DNA from: a virus
Virus record (IMG/VR): IMGVR_UViG_3300009182_000043
Span: 1-64,000 of that record
DNA length: 64,000 nt
Reading direction: 5' to 3' (one strand)
Part shown: in pieces, positions 53,735 to 64,000 of the stretch
How the letters are laid out: every line of letters begins with the position of its first letter
How positions within the stretch are numbered: position 1 is the stretch's first letter
Notes under the pieces: model-generated
Told to the model about the DNA's origin: nothing
What the model saw: the letters and a program-made list of their open reading frames with translations, nothing else
Databases searched by the model: none
Position numbers and translations under genes: made by a program

Positions 53735-56700
53735 ATGGCCACAAGTTCTAGACAATCAACAATATTTGGTACCAATGATTGGAAAACCATCTATAAAACT
53801 TTCAGTCAAGCTGATTTCCAAAGCTACGACTATGAAACTCTGCGTAAAACTTTTGTAGATTATCTAAGAACTCACTATCCAGAGACTTTTAATGACTATA
53901 CCGAGAGTTCAGAGTATATAGCATTGTTGGATATTATTGCGTTCATGGGGCAAAGCTTAAGTTTCCGTGACGATTTAAATACACGTGAAAATTTTATTGA
54001 CACAGCAGAACGCCGTGATAGTGTTATTAAACTAGCAAATTTAATTGGGTATAGCCCAAAAAGAAATTTGTCCTCTGAGGGCTTTTTAAAAATAGTAGGA
54101 ATTAGAACTACTGAAAATATAAGTGATATTAATGGGGCTAATTTGGGTGGTAGGACAATCACCTGGAATGATCCGTCAAATGGTAATTGGCAAGAGCAAT
54201 TCAATACTGTTTTAAATGCGGCTTTAATTAATTCGCAAAGAATTGGTCGTCCCGGAAATACAACTACGGTGTTGGGAATTAAAACTAGCGAATATAGTAT
54301 TCAAATACCAGCAGATGCACTACCTGTAGTACCCTTCAATGCTACAGTTAGCGGAACTACAATGAACTTTGAATTAGTTAGTTCCAGCACTGTTGGAAAA
54401 GATTATATCTATGAATTGCCACCAAAAGCAAACGGAATATTTAATATATTGTACAGAAATGATAACTTAGGTTACGGAGGATCAAATACCGGATTCTTTA
54501 TGTATTTTAAACAAGGCACATTAAAGACTCAAAATTTTTCTTTGTCACAAAAATTATCAAATCAGATAGTCAGCGTAAACATTGAAAATATTAATGATAA
54601 TGATGTTTGGTTATTTAAAATTGATCCTGTAACAGGGGAACTAACCGAGTGGAAAAAAGTTGATAATATTTTTAACAACACATATTCATTATCTAACAAG
54701 AATAATAACCAAGTATTCTCTGTTGGCTCAAGATTTAACGACCAGATAAATTATATATTTGGTGATGGTGTGTTTGGTGAAATACCAATTGGAAACTTTA
54801 GAGGATATGTAAGAGCAGGTAACTCACTTCAATATAATATTGATCCAAGTGAAATTCAAGGAACCGCTGTTTCTTTTAGTTATGTTAGTAAAACTAATAG
54901 AGTTGAAACGTTAACAATAACTCTACAGCTAACACAACCTGTAACCAATGCACAAACACGTGAACCAATATCAGATATTAAATTACGTGCTCCCACAAGA
55001 TACTATACACAAAATCGTATGGTAAATGGTGAAGATTATAACGTATTCCCAAAAACATTGTACAGTAGTGTATTAAAAAGTAAAGCATTGAATCGTAGCA
55101 GTATTGGAACTTCACGCAACTATGATTTATTAGACCCAACTGCAAAATATTCAAGTGTTAGTGCATTTGCTGAAGATGGTGCATTGTATCAGAAAACTGA
55201 CAATGAGTTTAGAACATTTACACTAGAAAGAGGAACAACAAGTGTGATAAGTTTTTTAACTAATAACTTGTTGTCTATATTATCTAACCATAAAATGTCA
55301 CAGTTTTACATTTCTAACGCAAACAGATTTTCACCAACTACAAGAGATTCAATAACTGGTCAACCAATTTATAATGTATGGAAACAAACTTCATACAACT
55401 ATACAAATATTACAGGTTATTTCAATATTAGTGATACTGCCGTACCTGTAGGAATATATACTACTGGAAATATGAAATATTGTACTACAGGAGCATACAT
55501 TAAATTTATTGCACCTAGTGGATATGTTTTTCAAAACAATAAATTAATTCCAAAATTATCACAACCCGGAGACGTTACATATCTTTGGGCTACTGTTGTT
55601 GATGTTGTGAATGACGGATACAACGGAGGTTTGGGTAATTTAGCTTCTGGATTGGGTCCAATTACACTTAGCCATAATATACCATCAGGTTCAATAGTAG
55701 ACACAATCATTCCGGTGTTTGATAATATTGTTCCTGCTATCTTAATTCAAAATGCAATAGCACGTTGTAACATAAATCAAAGTTTTTCTTTAATGTATAA
55801 CAATTCATTATCATTGAATGATCCAAATAGATGGACAATTTTTGATTATTCAGAAACTAATTTCTTAGTTAACTTTAAAAGTTTAGGTAATGGTTTGTAC
55901 TCAGTAACCAATAAAGCACTATCATTTTACTTTGGTAGTGTTAATGATACAAGATTTTCTTTTGATAAAACAAAGATTATATACGATCCACTTAGTGGAA
56001 AATCAACTTATGATACTATAAGAATTTTAAAAACAAACTCACTTCCAAGTTCAAATTCATCTTTCTCGTCTGATATATATTTGGCTGTAGTAGGACAACC
56101 AGTAGAATCTGATGGTTATGTGGATGATTATTCTGTAGAAGTTAGCATTTTAGACCCAGAAAATAATCAAATTATTGGTAATCCTGATTTTTTTGATGAC
56201 GTTACTGCATACAAGAGTGTACCAAACGCTTTTGTGTTTGTTGAAAAAATAATTGATTACAATTTATTAAACAAATTCAAAATCATCCCTAGTACAAATA
56301 TTGAAACCAGCTACGGTACATTGAATCAAATTCAAAATGTAAAATACTTATACGAAATAGGTCAGCGTTTTTATGCATTTTTAGATAAAAAATATTATCA
56401 AACTGCAATTGATTCTACTTCTGCTAATTTTATATTAGTAAATGAAATAAGTGGTATTTATAATTATTCAGGAAGACAAGGACTGTATTTTCAATACAAA
56501 CATAACAGCAGTAGTACTTCTAGAATTAATCCTGCAACCACAAATATTATAGATATGTACCTTGTGACTCAATCATATTATATACAATATAATCAATGGA
56601 TCACTGATACTACCGGTAAAGTTGTTGAACCAACTGCACCTACAATAAATGAGTTAGCACAAAGCTATGGTAAAATAGAAAATTATAAAATGTTAAGTGA

Positions 56701-57088
56701 TAGTGTAATTCTAAACAGTGTCAAATTTAAACCTTTGTTTGGGTCTAAAGCAGATTCTGAATTACAAGCGGTAATTAAAGTAATTAAAAATTCAACTACT
56801 ACCGCAAGTGACAGTGAAATAAGTATCTCTGTTATCAACAGTATCAATACTTATTTCAATATTAATAATTGGGATTTTGGGGACACGTTTTACTTTAGTG
56901 AATTAAGTGCGTATTTACATAGTGAACTGGGAGACTTTATAGGGTCTGCTATTTTAGTTCCAAAGAATCCTAAACTAAAATTTGGCGATTTGTATGAAAT
57001 TCGTAGCGCACCTAATGAAATTTTTATAAGTTGTGCTCAAGTCTCTGATATACAGGTTATCACATCACTAACTGCAAATGAATTTTAA
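53735..57088 (+). CDS. gp6: Baseplate wedge protein gp6, enlarged (1117 aa)
   Basis: gp6 forms the dimeric inner iris of the baseplate. The N-terminal family motif is clear: FQSYDYETLRKTFVDYLRTH, YPETFNDYTESSEYIALLDI and IAFMGQSLSFRDDLNTRENF, then KLANLIGYSPKRNLSS, followed by [YIFGDGVFGEIPIGNFRGYV] and RAPTRYYTQNRMVNGEDYNV. T4 gp6 has 660 residues; here about 450 residues are added, mainly after residue 450 in Asn/Ser/Tyr/Phe-rich beta-like sequence. The far C-terminus (IKNSTTTASDSEISISVINS, INTYFNINNWDFGDTFYFSE) again looks gp6-like. It starts 48 nt after gp25 behind a late box. Confidence 0.92.
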   Translation: MATSSRQSTIFGTNDWKTIYKTFSQADFQSYDYETLRKTFVDYLRTHYPETFNDYTESSEYIALLDIIAFMGQSLSFRDDLNTRENFIDTAERRDSVIKLANLIGYSPKRNLSSEGFLKIVGIRTTENISDINGANLGGRTITWNDPSNGNWQEQFNTVLNAALINSQRIGRPGNTTTVLGIKTSEYSIQIPADALPVVPFNATVSGTTMNFELVSSSTVGKDYIYELPPKANGIFNILYRNDNLGYGGSNTGFFMYFKQGTLKTQNFSLSQKLSNQIVSVNIENINDNDVWLFKIDPVTGELTEWKKVDNIFNNTYSLSNKNNNQVFSVGSRFNDQINYIFGDGVFGEIPIGNFRGYVRAGNSLQYNIDPSEIQGTAVSFSYVSKTNRVETLTITLQLTQPVTNAQTREPISDIKLRAPTRYYTQNRMVNGEDYNVFPKTLYSSVLKSKALNRSSIGTSRNYDLLDPTAKYSSVSAFAEDGALYQKTDNEFRTFTLERGTTSVISFLTNNLLSILSNHKMSQFYISNANRFSPTTRDSITGQPIYNVWKQTSYNYTNITGYFNISDTAVPVGIYTTGNMKYCTTGAYIKFIAPSGYVFQNNKLIPKLSQPGDVTYLWATVVDVVNDGYNGGLGNLASGLGPITLSHNIPSGSIVDTIIPVFDNIVPAILIQNAIARCNINQSFSLMYNNSLSLNDPNRWTIFDYSETNFLVNFKSLGNGLYSVTNKALSFYFGSVNDTRFSFDKTKIIYDPLSGKSTYDTIRILKTNSLPSSNSSFSSDIYLAVVGQPVESDGYVDDYSVEVSILDPENNQIIGNPDFFDDVTAYKSVPNAFVFVEKIIDYNLLNKFKIIPSTNIETSYGTLNQIQNVKYLYEIGQRFYAFLDKKYYQTAIDSTSANFILVNEISGIYNYSGRQGLYFQYKHNSSSTSRINPATTNIIDMYLVTQSYYIQYNQWITDTTGKVVEPTAPTINELAQSYGKIENYKMLSDSVILNSVKFKPLFGSKADSELQAVIKVIKNSTTTASDSEISISVINSINTYFNINNWDFGDTFYFSELSAYLHSELGDFIGSAILVPKNPKLKFGDLYEIRSAPNEIFISCAQVSDIQVITSLTANEF

Positions 57089-57106
57089 ACCAGTGGAAAA
57101 ACAATA

Positions 57107-60100
57107 ATGACATCTCAAGTAAGAACGCTTAATTTTCTTCCTGAAATATTTAGGACATCATCTAACCAACAATTTTTAAGTGCAACACTGGATCAGTTGG
57201 TTACTCCACCTAAATTGGATAAAATAGAAGGGTACATTGGTAGAAAATTTGAATATGGATTAACTGCTAGTGATACCTATATTCCCGAAACAAATAGTAT
57301 TAGACAACATTATCAATTAGAACCAAGTGTTGTCTTTACAAAATCAAATACTAGTACCGCAGTTGACGTATTAACTTATCCGGGACTAATTGATGCATTG
57401 GCAGCGGAAAATGGTTCAGTAGTAAATCATTCTAAATTATTTCAAAATCAATTTTATTCATGGGACAGTTTTGTTGATATGGACAAACTTGTTAATTTTA
57501 GTCAGTATTATTGGTTACCTGATGGGCCGGATAGTGTTGAGATAACCACAGACTTACTACACAATGAACTTCTTTTCATTGTAAAAGATGAGACAATTGA
57601 TTATTCATTCACTGCCAATGACAAAGCTTTGGGTAAAAATCCTGAAATAAAATTATTACGTGGCGGCACATATACCTTTCAAGTAGACCCAGCTTCCAAA
57701 ATGTACATACAAACTAGTCCTGGTATTTCGGGTGTTGATCCTGCTAGAAATAATGTAAGTTCTAGAGAAATATACGGAGTTGATGGCAATGGAAACGGTA
57801 TAATTACTTTTACTGTACCTCATGTAAACGATCAGGATTCTTTTATATACGCAAACAGTATTTTTGTTGATTTGATATCTACAATACCGTTTGATAGCAT
57901 TCATGGAAAAGCATTAAGTACATTTAAAAACTTAGATAATGTAAATATTTTAAATGATAAAATTATAATGTTTTATGGGTTTGCACCTAATCAAACCGCA
58001 CGTATTGTTAATTTTTACGATGATGGTACTTTGGATAATCTTACTTTTGATTCTAGTACTCCCACCGTAGTTAATAACTATTTTTACAAAATTAGTTTAG
58101 TTGCAGATGAGACCGGAGATCCTTTAATCTCATTATCAGAGTACAAGCAAATACCAACCAATCAAAAAATAACTATTACCAATGGAAAACAATTTATTGG
58201 AAAATCTTTTGTACGCAATGAATTTGGAGAGATAATTTTACTACCACCAATCACTGCTAATTTAGACACCTTATATTACCAAGATTCTAAAAATTCTTTA
58301 AAAACAGGAACAATCAAATTAATTGATAATCAAGACAGCCACGCTATAAACATTGAAACTGGTATATTAGGAAAAAGAAATTACACTAGCCCGTTGGGAG
58401 TAAAATTTACTAACGGATTAAAAGTATATTTTACCGGATTGGTTTACCCACAAAATTACAAAAATAAAAATTATTATGTTGAGGGTGTTGGTTCTAGCAT
58501 TTACCTAGTACCCGAATCAGAATTGTTAGTTCCAGAAAAATTTACTGAAAACGTATACAAATATTACGACACCGAAAATTTTGACACTTCAGGTTTTAGT
58601 GAAAGACTAAATGTTCCTGTTAATAAAGACTATATAACCATTAACAGAAAAGCACAAAATAGAAACGCATGGAGTCGAAGCAACAGATGGTTCCATATTG
58701 ACGTATTAAAGAATACTATAAAATATACAAATGGTTCTATTGCTCAGAATGCATTGAATAATCAATTAAATCGTGCAAACAGACCTATCATAGAATTTTA
58801 TCCAAATTTAAAATTATTTAATACTGGCACTGTTCACAAATCATTTGTTGATTTTATTGATACTGTTACTACCAATGTAGATTCTCAGATATTAGGTCAA
58901 ACATCTTATATGATAGATACTAGTATACCGTTATTCGATGGTGCTAGAATTGTTTTTACAAAAGATAATAATATTGAAGTTAAAAATAAAATCTTTATTG
59001 TAAAATTTCAAAAATTATCGGTTAACGCAACTCCTGTTATTACATTAACTAATACACCGGAGGATGTAGTTCTTCCTGACGAACAAGTTGTATCCTTAAA
59101 AAACAATATTAATAAAGTTTATTACTTTAATGGTTCAAATTGGAATAGTTCTCAAGCAAAGACATTAATAAATCAACCTCCTTTGTTTGATGTTTTTGAT
59201 ATTAATGGTATTAGCTTTAGTAATCAATCATATTATAATGGAAGTAATTTTGCCGGTAGCAAGTTATTTTCTTATGCTATAGGTACAGGTGGCAACGACA
59301 GTGTTTTAGGATTTCCTATTAAATATAGCTCGGTTTCTAATGTTGGTGACATAAGCTTTAACGTTAACTTCAATAGTGATTCATTTAATTTTATTAAAAA
59401 TACTATATCAACTACATATAAAATAACTGACGGGTATGTACATAATTATACATCACGAACCAAATACAACAGAAAAATAGGTTGGGAAACAGCAAAAGGA
59501 GAAAGTTTTCAGTATCAAGCATTTGATATTAACTATTTGATTGGTCCAAGTAACCCGTCTTTGATTTTTAATATTTTACCAGTTGATGATACAGCAACTC
59601 CATGGCCAATAACAAAATTATTTATTGATAGTGTAGAACAAACAGCCGATCAATATACTGTCACTAAATCAACTGCAAAAAATCAAACTACTATTAGTTT
59701 ATTGAATCCTCCTAAAAGCAATACATTATTGCAGATATTAATATACAGCAATGACCCGTTAGACCCTAATGCATACTATACAATACCTAGTAATTTAGCT
59801 AACAATCCATTCAACGTAGATATTGAAGAATTAAGTTTAGGTGATTTAAAAGGACAATATCAAAGTATTTTCACAAATAGCAGAAAAATAACCGGTGATG
59901 TTTTTGGTTCAAATAACTTTAGAGATTCCGGTGATTTGATTCCCTATGGAACTAAAATAATTAGAAACAGTGCGTCACTAGTCAATACAGCAGTTTTTTT
60001 AAGAAATAGAGAATATAACTTAATTGATGCATTGACCTTTAATGAATATCAGTATATAAAATTTAAACAATTACTTTTGAATACTGTTGACCAATCAGAT

Positions 60101-63100
60101 TATACACCTTATATGTCAGGTGCAACAATGTTAGACGATGCTTTACAACAAATTGCATCTTACAAGCAAGAATCTGAAAGCTTCTTTTGGTCAGATATGC
60201 TTCCGGCAAGAGCACCCTACATTTCAAAGAATTATGTTTTTAATACATTTATTGACACCAGTTTCTTCCCATTAAGCAGAATATATGATTTTGACAACGC
60301 AAATTATTATTCAGTGTTGGTATATTTAAATTATGTAGAGAATGGAATTACAACCTCAGAACAATTGGTAAGAGGGCGTGATTATATTGTAAGTAAAACA
60401 GAACCTAAATTACAAATTACAAAAGATTTATTGCCTGGACAATCAATAACTGTCAACGAATACAATAATACATATGGTAGTTATGTACCAAACACACCCA
60501 GTAAATTAGGATTGTATCCCGCAGTTGAACCGGGCATTGTGTTAGACAATACTTATTTGATACCTACATATTTTATTAGAGGACATGACGGGTCTCTTAC
60601 TAAGTTATACGGTGACTATCAATATAGTGTACTAAAAGATTTTAAAGATAAGGTTTTATTAGAGTTCGAAACACGCATCTATAATAATATTAAAGTAAGT
60701 GCTAGTATACCTATAAAAGAAGAAGATATTATTCCTGGATACTTTAGAAACACTGGCAATTCATTAGAAGAAATTCAAAAAATATATACAGGTAATTTCT
60801 TGGATTGGGTTGGAAAAAACAACATTGATTACGCTAATCAATTTTATTCACCTAGCGAAAAATTTACTTGGAACTACGCCGGCGGTGTTGATAAATTTGG
60901 TAAAAGAGTTATTCAAGGATTTTGGAGAGGTATATACCTGTGGTATTTTGATACTACTACCCCGCATTCTACACCATGGGAAATGTTAGGATTAGTTAAT
61001 AAACCTACATGGTGGGACGGTAAATATGGTGCGGCACCGTACACAAGCGAAAATAAAGTTCTTTGGACAGATATTGAAGCAGGAAAAATCAACGGAACTG
61101 TAAACCCTGCAAGAGCAAGACCAAGATTATCAAAAATATTACCGGTTGATAGCTATGGTAATTTAAAAAATCCATTTACTTCTGTTGTAAACGAATATAC
61201 TGATGCTGTATTTGATAAAGATTGGCAAGTAGGAGATATGGGTCCGGCTGAGTACAGTTACAGAAAGAGTAGCAATTACCCATTTGATTTAATTAAAATT
61301 CTTGCACTAATGAAGCCTGCTAAGTTTTTTGCTTTAGCACAAGATTTAGATTTATATGCGTTTAGTTCAGAATTCAATCAATATATGCTAGACGGATTTC
61401 AACATGATAATAAAATTCCGTTACTATATGGAAGTGGCACGGCTCAACACAGTTACATGAATTGGATAGTTGATTATGTACAAAATACAGGTCATGTAGG
61501 ATACGATAAAGTTAGTTCATTGTTGAATAATCTAGATGTTAGACTTACATATAGAGTCGCTGGATTTACGGACAAAGAATATTTGAATTTCTATCTTGAA
61601 AAATCAAGTACCAATTCAAATAATGCTTCATTGTTGTTGCCTAACGAAAGTTATAATGTTCTACTGTATCAAAATCAAGTCACTAATATAATTAGATTTA
61701 GCAGTATTATAATACAAAAAACTGCTGCCGGCTATAAAGTTTCTGGTAATAGTCAAACACGTGCATATTTTATAACGTATGTTAGTAAAAACACCGGTAA
61801 TACTAGCTATGAAGAAATAACAGTAAATGGTATAACTGTAAATATACCAATTTTATATGAAAAAACTATAACGTATGTACCTTATGGTATTGAGTTTACT
61901 AGTCCACAAGAATTATCTGAATTTATAGTTAATTATGGTAGATATTTAACAGACCAAGGACTTATTTTTGAAAATCAAGAAAATGGTTTTATTTTAAATT
62001 GGAATCAAATCGTAGCAGAAGTCTTATACTGGGTGAGTGCAGGATGGGAAAACGGCAGTTTAATAAATGTCAACCCATCAGCTAACAGATTAGTAATTGA
62101 TAAAGAAAATTTAATTGTACAACCACTTACATTGCATAATCAAAACTATGCACTAAATCAAAACTTATTTGCAATTAATATAAGTGACTTGGGAATTACT
62201 AGAGATGGTACAAGATTCGAAATCAAACCATTAAATGACGGTGATACTATTGCATACTTCACTGCACAAATGAGTTCGTTAGAACACATCGTTGTATTTG
62301 ATAACAAATCTTTGTTCAATGATACTATCTTTAATTCACAGACTGGCTTACGTCAAAATAGATTGTTCCTTAGAGGTCTAAAGAGCGCAGAATGGAATGG
62401 TACAATGAATGCTCAGGGTTTTATATTAAATCAAGACAACATTGAGGCTTGGACATCAAATATAAAATATACTAAAGGTTCAATTGTTACGTACCAAAAC
62501 AAATATTGGATGGCTAATAAAGTTATACCCCCTTCACTAACATTTAATGTGAATGATTGGATAGAAACTAATTACGCACACATTCAAAAAGGATTATTAC
62601 CTAATGCAAGTACACGTGCAGCCGAAAGTGTTTTGTATTATGATATTAACAATGCTAATTTAAAAAATGACGGAGACGTATTAGGATTTTCGTTAATTGG
62701 ATACAGACCGCGTGATTATCTTGCGGCTAGTGATTTATCAGATATTTCACAAGTAAATTTATTTAAAACAATGATATCTGAAAAAGGAACAAAGAATATC
62801 ATTGATGCTGTTCAAAATATTAAGTTAGATATTGGTCCTATCACATATGATGTTTATGAAAACTGGGCTATAAAAACTTCTGAGTATGGCGGTGTTGCAA
62901 ATAAAAACTTTATAGAAATTGTTTTAGATAAAAAGTTATTGACCGGAAATCCCAATATTATTGGAATTGTCAAAGATGTTCCAGAAACATATTTAATGCA
63001 AACAATACCGTTATCTATGCCCAATGGTAATTTTAGTAATTTTGGTGTTCCGATAACCAGTACTAATATTTTACCAATAAAAACAGGAGATAATTTAGAG

Positions 63101-64000
63101 TTACTGCCAACTGCTGGGTATGTTAATTTTAATGATATTAAAATACATAGTTTCCTTTATGAAACACTAAACAACAACGCAGTAAGTATTAAGGACCTAT
63201 ATCAAGGTGATTATATATGGTTAGCTGACGAACTTAGCACTTGGACAGTACTAACTCCAGTACCAATGGGGACTATTAATAATGTTCTAAGAGTTGTTAA
63301 TGTAATTAATAATTTGAATGGAACTTGTTCTATTGTTTTTGATAATTTTCATAATTTACCAATTTATGCTACATTTATGATTATCAATTATGATGCTAGT
63401 GTTAATGGATTTTATAGAGTTAACAAAGTAATTGATTCAAACACGGTGCAAGTTGATTTGTCATTACCTGCTAGTACTAGTGCCATCACAGCTACTGGTA
63501 TATGTGCAAAATTTCAAAAACAACGAATCGCTAGTACAAAATATATTTCTGATTTAAAATTAATAAATGATGGTGTAGGTAATCAAAAAATTTGGGTTGA
63601 TGGTGACAGTAATTCTAATTGGACAGTTATACAAAAAACAATAAATTATAAGTTTATTGATACGGTAAAATTAGGTTCAACTCAACGTTTTGGAGAGTCT
63701 ATTGCATATGATGATGATGCAGGAGTATTTGTGGGTGATCCGTCTTTAGGAACTGTTTACAGATATGCACCGTTAAATCAATTAAACACCGTTAGTTCAT
63801 ACGAATTAAAAGAAACTATCAACCTTGGTTCAAATTATGGAACTGCAATAGCAAAGAGTAACGATATATTAGTAGTAACTGCACCTAGTGACGCCTCTAG
63901 TAAAATTTACATTTACGCATTGCACAAAAGCAACCATACTGCAATAAAATTGAATCAAACAATTACTATTTCAGGTAAAAAAGTTGGAGAGACAGTAGCT
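57107..64000 (+). CDS. Giant baseplate/virion structural protein in gp7 position (partial, more than 2298 aa)
   Basis: The frame is open from the ATG at 57107 to the right edge (2298 codons) with no stop; the C-terminus is outside. It starts [RTLNFLPEIFRTSSNQQFLS] and contains [FYSWDSFVDMDKLVNFSQYYW] near residue 125, NAWSRSNRWFHIDVLKN near 520, PHSTPWEMLGLVNKPTWWDG near 1285 and FDLIKILALMKPAKFFAL near 1390. From about residue 2185 two FG-GAP-like units appear (RFGESIAYDDDAGVFVGDPS, YGTAIAKSNDILVVTAPSD), suggesting a beta-propeller continuing beyond the window. In T4 the gene after gp6 is gp7 (1032 aa), the wedge arm. Position supports a gp7 role, but size and FG-GAP units are unusual and homology is not shown. 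Confidence 0.75.
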   Translation, partial: MTSQVRTLNFLPEIFRTSSNQQFLSATLDQLVTPPKLDKIEGYIGRKFEYGLTASDTYIPETNSIRQHYQLEPSVVFTKSNTSTAVDVLTYPGLIDALAAENGSVVNHSKLFQNQFYSWDSFVDMDKLVNFSQYYWLPDGPDSVEITTDLLHNELLFIVKDETIDYSFTANDKALGKNPEIKLLRGGTYTFQVDPASKMYIQTSPGISGVDPARNNVSSREIYGVDGNGNGIITFTVPHVNDQDSFIYANSIFVDLISTIPFDSIHGKALSTFKNLDNVNILNDKIIMFYGFAPNQTARIVNFYDDGTLDNLTFDSSTPTVVNNYFYKISLVADETGDPLISLSEYKQIPTNQKITITNGKQFIGKSFVRNEFGEIILLPPITANLDTLYYQDSKNSLKTGTIKLIDNQDSHAINIETGILGKRNYTSPLGVKFTNGLKVYFTGLVYPQNYKNKNYYVEGVGSSIYLVPESELLVPEKFTENVYKYYDTENFDTSGFSERLNVPVNKDYITINRKAQNRNAWSRSNRWFHIDVLKNTIKYTNGSIAQNALNNQLNRANRPIIEFYPNLKLFNTGTVHKSFVDFIDTVTTNVDSQILGQTSYMIDTSIPLFDGARIVFTKDNNIEVKNKIFIVKFQKLSVNATPVITLTNTPEDVVLPDEQVVSLKNNINKVYYFNGSNWNSSQAKTLINQPPLFDVFDINGISFSNQSYYNGSNFAGSKLFSYAIGTGGNDSVLGFPIKYSSVSNVGDISFNVNFNSDSFNFIKNTISTTYKITDGYVHNYTSRTKYNRKIGWETAKGESFQYQAFDINYLIGPSNPSLIFNILPVDDTATPWPITKLFIDSVEQTADQYTVTKSTAKNQTTISLLNPPKSNTLLQILIYSNDPLDPNAYYTIPSNLANNPFNVDIEELSLGDLKGQYQSIFTNSRKITGDVFGSNNFRDSGDLIPYGTKIIRNSASLVNTAVFLRNREYNLIDALTFNEYQYIKFKQLLLNTVDQSDYTPYMSGATMLDDALQQIASYKQESESFFWSDMLPARAPYISKNYVFNTFIDTSFFPLSRIYDFDNANYYSVLVYLNYVENGITTSEQLVRGRDYIVSKTEPKLQITKDLLPGQSITVNEYNNTYGSYVPNTPSKLGLYPAVEPGIVLDNTYLIPTYFIRGHDGSLTKLYGDYQYSVLKDFKDKVLLEFETRIYNNIKVSASIPIKEEDIIPGYFRNTGNSLEEIQKIYTGNFLDWVGKNNIDYANQFYSPSEKFTWNYAGGVDKFGKRVIQGFWRGIYLWYFDTTTPHSTPWEMLGLVNKPTWWDGKYGAAPYTSENKVLWTDIEAGKINGTVNPARARPRLSKILPVDSYGNLKNPFTSVVNEYTDAVFDKDWQVGDMGPAEYSYRKSSNYPFDLIKILALMKPAKFFALAQDLDLYAFSSEFNQYMLDGFQHDNKIPLLYGSGTAQHSYMNWIVDYVQNTGHVGYDKVSSLLNNLDVRLTYRVAGFTDKEYLNFYLEKSSTNSNNASLLLPNESYNVLLYQNQVTNIIRFSSIIIQKTAAGYKVSGNSQTRAYFITYVSKNTGNTSYEEITVNGITVNIPILYEKTITYVPYGIEFTSPQELSEFIVNYGRYLTDQGLIFENQENGFILNWNQIVAEVLYWVSAGWENGSLINVNPSANRLVIDKENLIVQPLTLHNQNYALNQNLFAINISDLGITRDGTRFEIKPLNDGDTIAYFTAQMSSLEHIVVFDNKSLFNDTIFNSQTGLRQNRLFLRGLKSAEWNGTMNAQGFILNQDNIEAWTSNIKYTKGSIVTYQNKYWMANKVIPPSLTFNVNDWIETNYAHIQKGLLPNASTRAAESVLYYDINNANLKNDGDVLGFSLIGYRPRDYLAASDLSDISQVNLFKTMISEKGTKNIIDAVQNIKLDIGPITYDVYENWAIKTSEYGGVANKNFIEIVLDKKLLTGNPNIIGIVKDVPETYLMQTIPLSMPNGNFSNFGVPITSTNILPIKTGDNLELLPTAGYVNFNDIKIHSFLYETLNNNAVSIKDLYQGDYIWLADELSTWTVLTPVPMGTINNVLRVVNVINNLNGTCSIVFDNFHNLPIYATFMIINYDASVNGFYRVNKVIDSNTVQVDLSLPASTSAITATGICAKFQKQRIASTKYISDLKLINDGVGNQKIWVDGDSNSNWTVIQKTINYKFIDTVKLGSTQRFGESIAYDDDAGVFVGDPSLGTVYRYAPLNQLNTVSSYELKETINLGSNYGTAIAKSNDILVVTAPSDASSKIYIYALHKSNHTAIKLNQTITISGKKVGETVA

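Overview
This AT-rich window is part of a T4-like myovirus (class Caudoviricetes) from an aquatic, uncultivated lineage. Most of the T4 core morphogenesis set can be recognised: gp20, gp21, gp22, gp23, a gp67/gp68-type prohead core pair, gp26, a gp51-like protein, gp48-like, gp53, gp5, gp25, gp6, gp46, gp47 and the late sigma factor gp55. The tail-fibre proteins carry the [DRGxLLHYY...AFMGWD] and [ITSVGTLTSL] modules that I associate with marine and freshwater T4-like phages of the pelagiphage/cyanophage type. The host cannot be read from the window. No tRNA, integrase, reverse transcriptase or CRISPR array was seen.

Layout. (1) 1-28524, minus strand: an island of 14 adjacent fibre/adhesin genes filling about 28.5 kb. 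The proteins share a few N-terminal anchors and long runs of collagen-like/beta repeats, and carry exchangeable tips (Gly-rich, LamG, PKD, receptor-binding-like). (2) 28644-34668, minus: the capsid cassette gp20-gp67-gp68-like-gp21-gp22-gp23, closed by a Rho-independent terminator. (3) 34683-39535, minus: two tandem tape-measure-like paralogues, one with an embedded M15-type peptidase. (4) 39603-40657, plus: baseplate hub genes gp26 and gp51-like. (5) 40658-41180: a hairpin-rich convergent gap without a convincing gene. (6) 41181-46034, minus: a DNA-metabolism and transcription block of Holliday-junction-resolvase-like nuclease, gp46, a small protein, gp47 and gp55. (7) 46160-64000, plus: the baseplate operon gp48-like, gp53, putative hub, gp5, gp25, gp6 and a very large gp7-position protein that runs off the right edge.

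How it works together. Two promoter classes can be read. Sigma70-like sites (TTGCTT with TACAAT or TATAAT) stand before gp55 and gp47, and the gp55 site carries a perfect 16-bp palindrome over its -10. NATAAATA-type late boxes stand before several structural genes, as expected if gp55 switches the host polymerase to late transcription. gp46/47 and the resolvase would process replicating DNA. The capsid cassette builds the prohead, and the plus-strand operon builds the baseplate and spike. gp5 shows no lysozyme domain, so the tape-measure M15 peptidase is the best cell-wall hydrolase candidate in the window. The fibre island supplies host recognition and looks like the most actively remodelled part of the genome.
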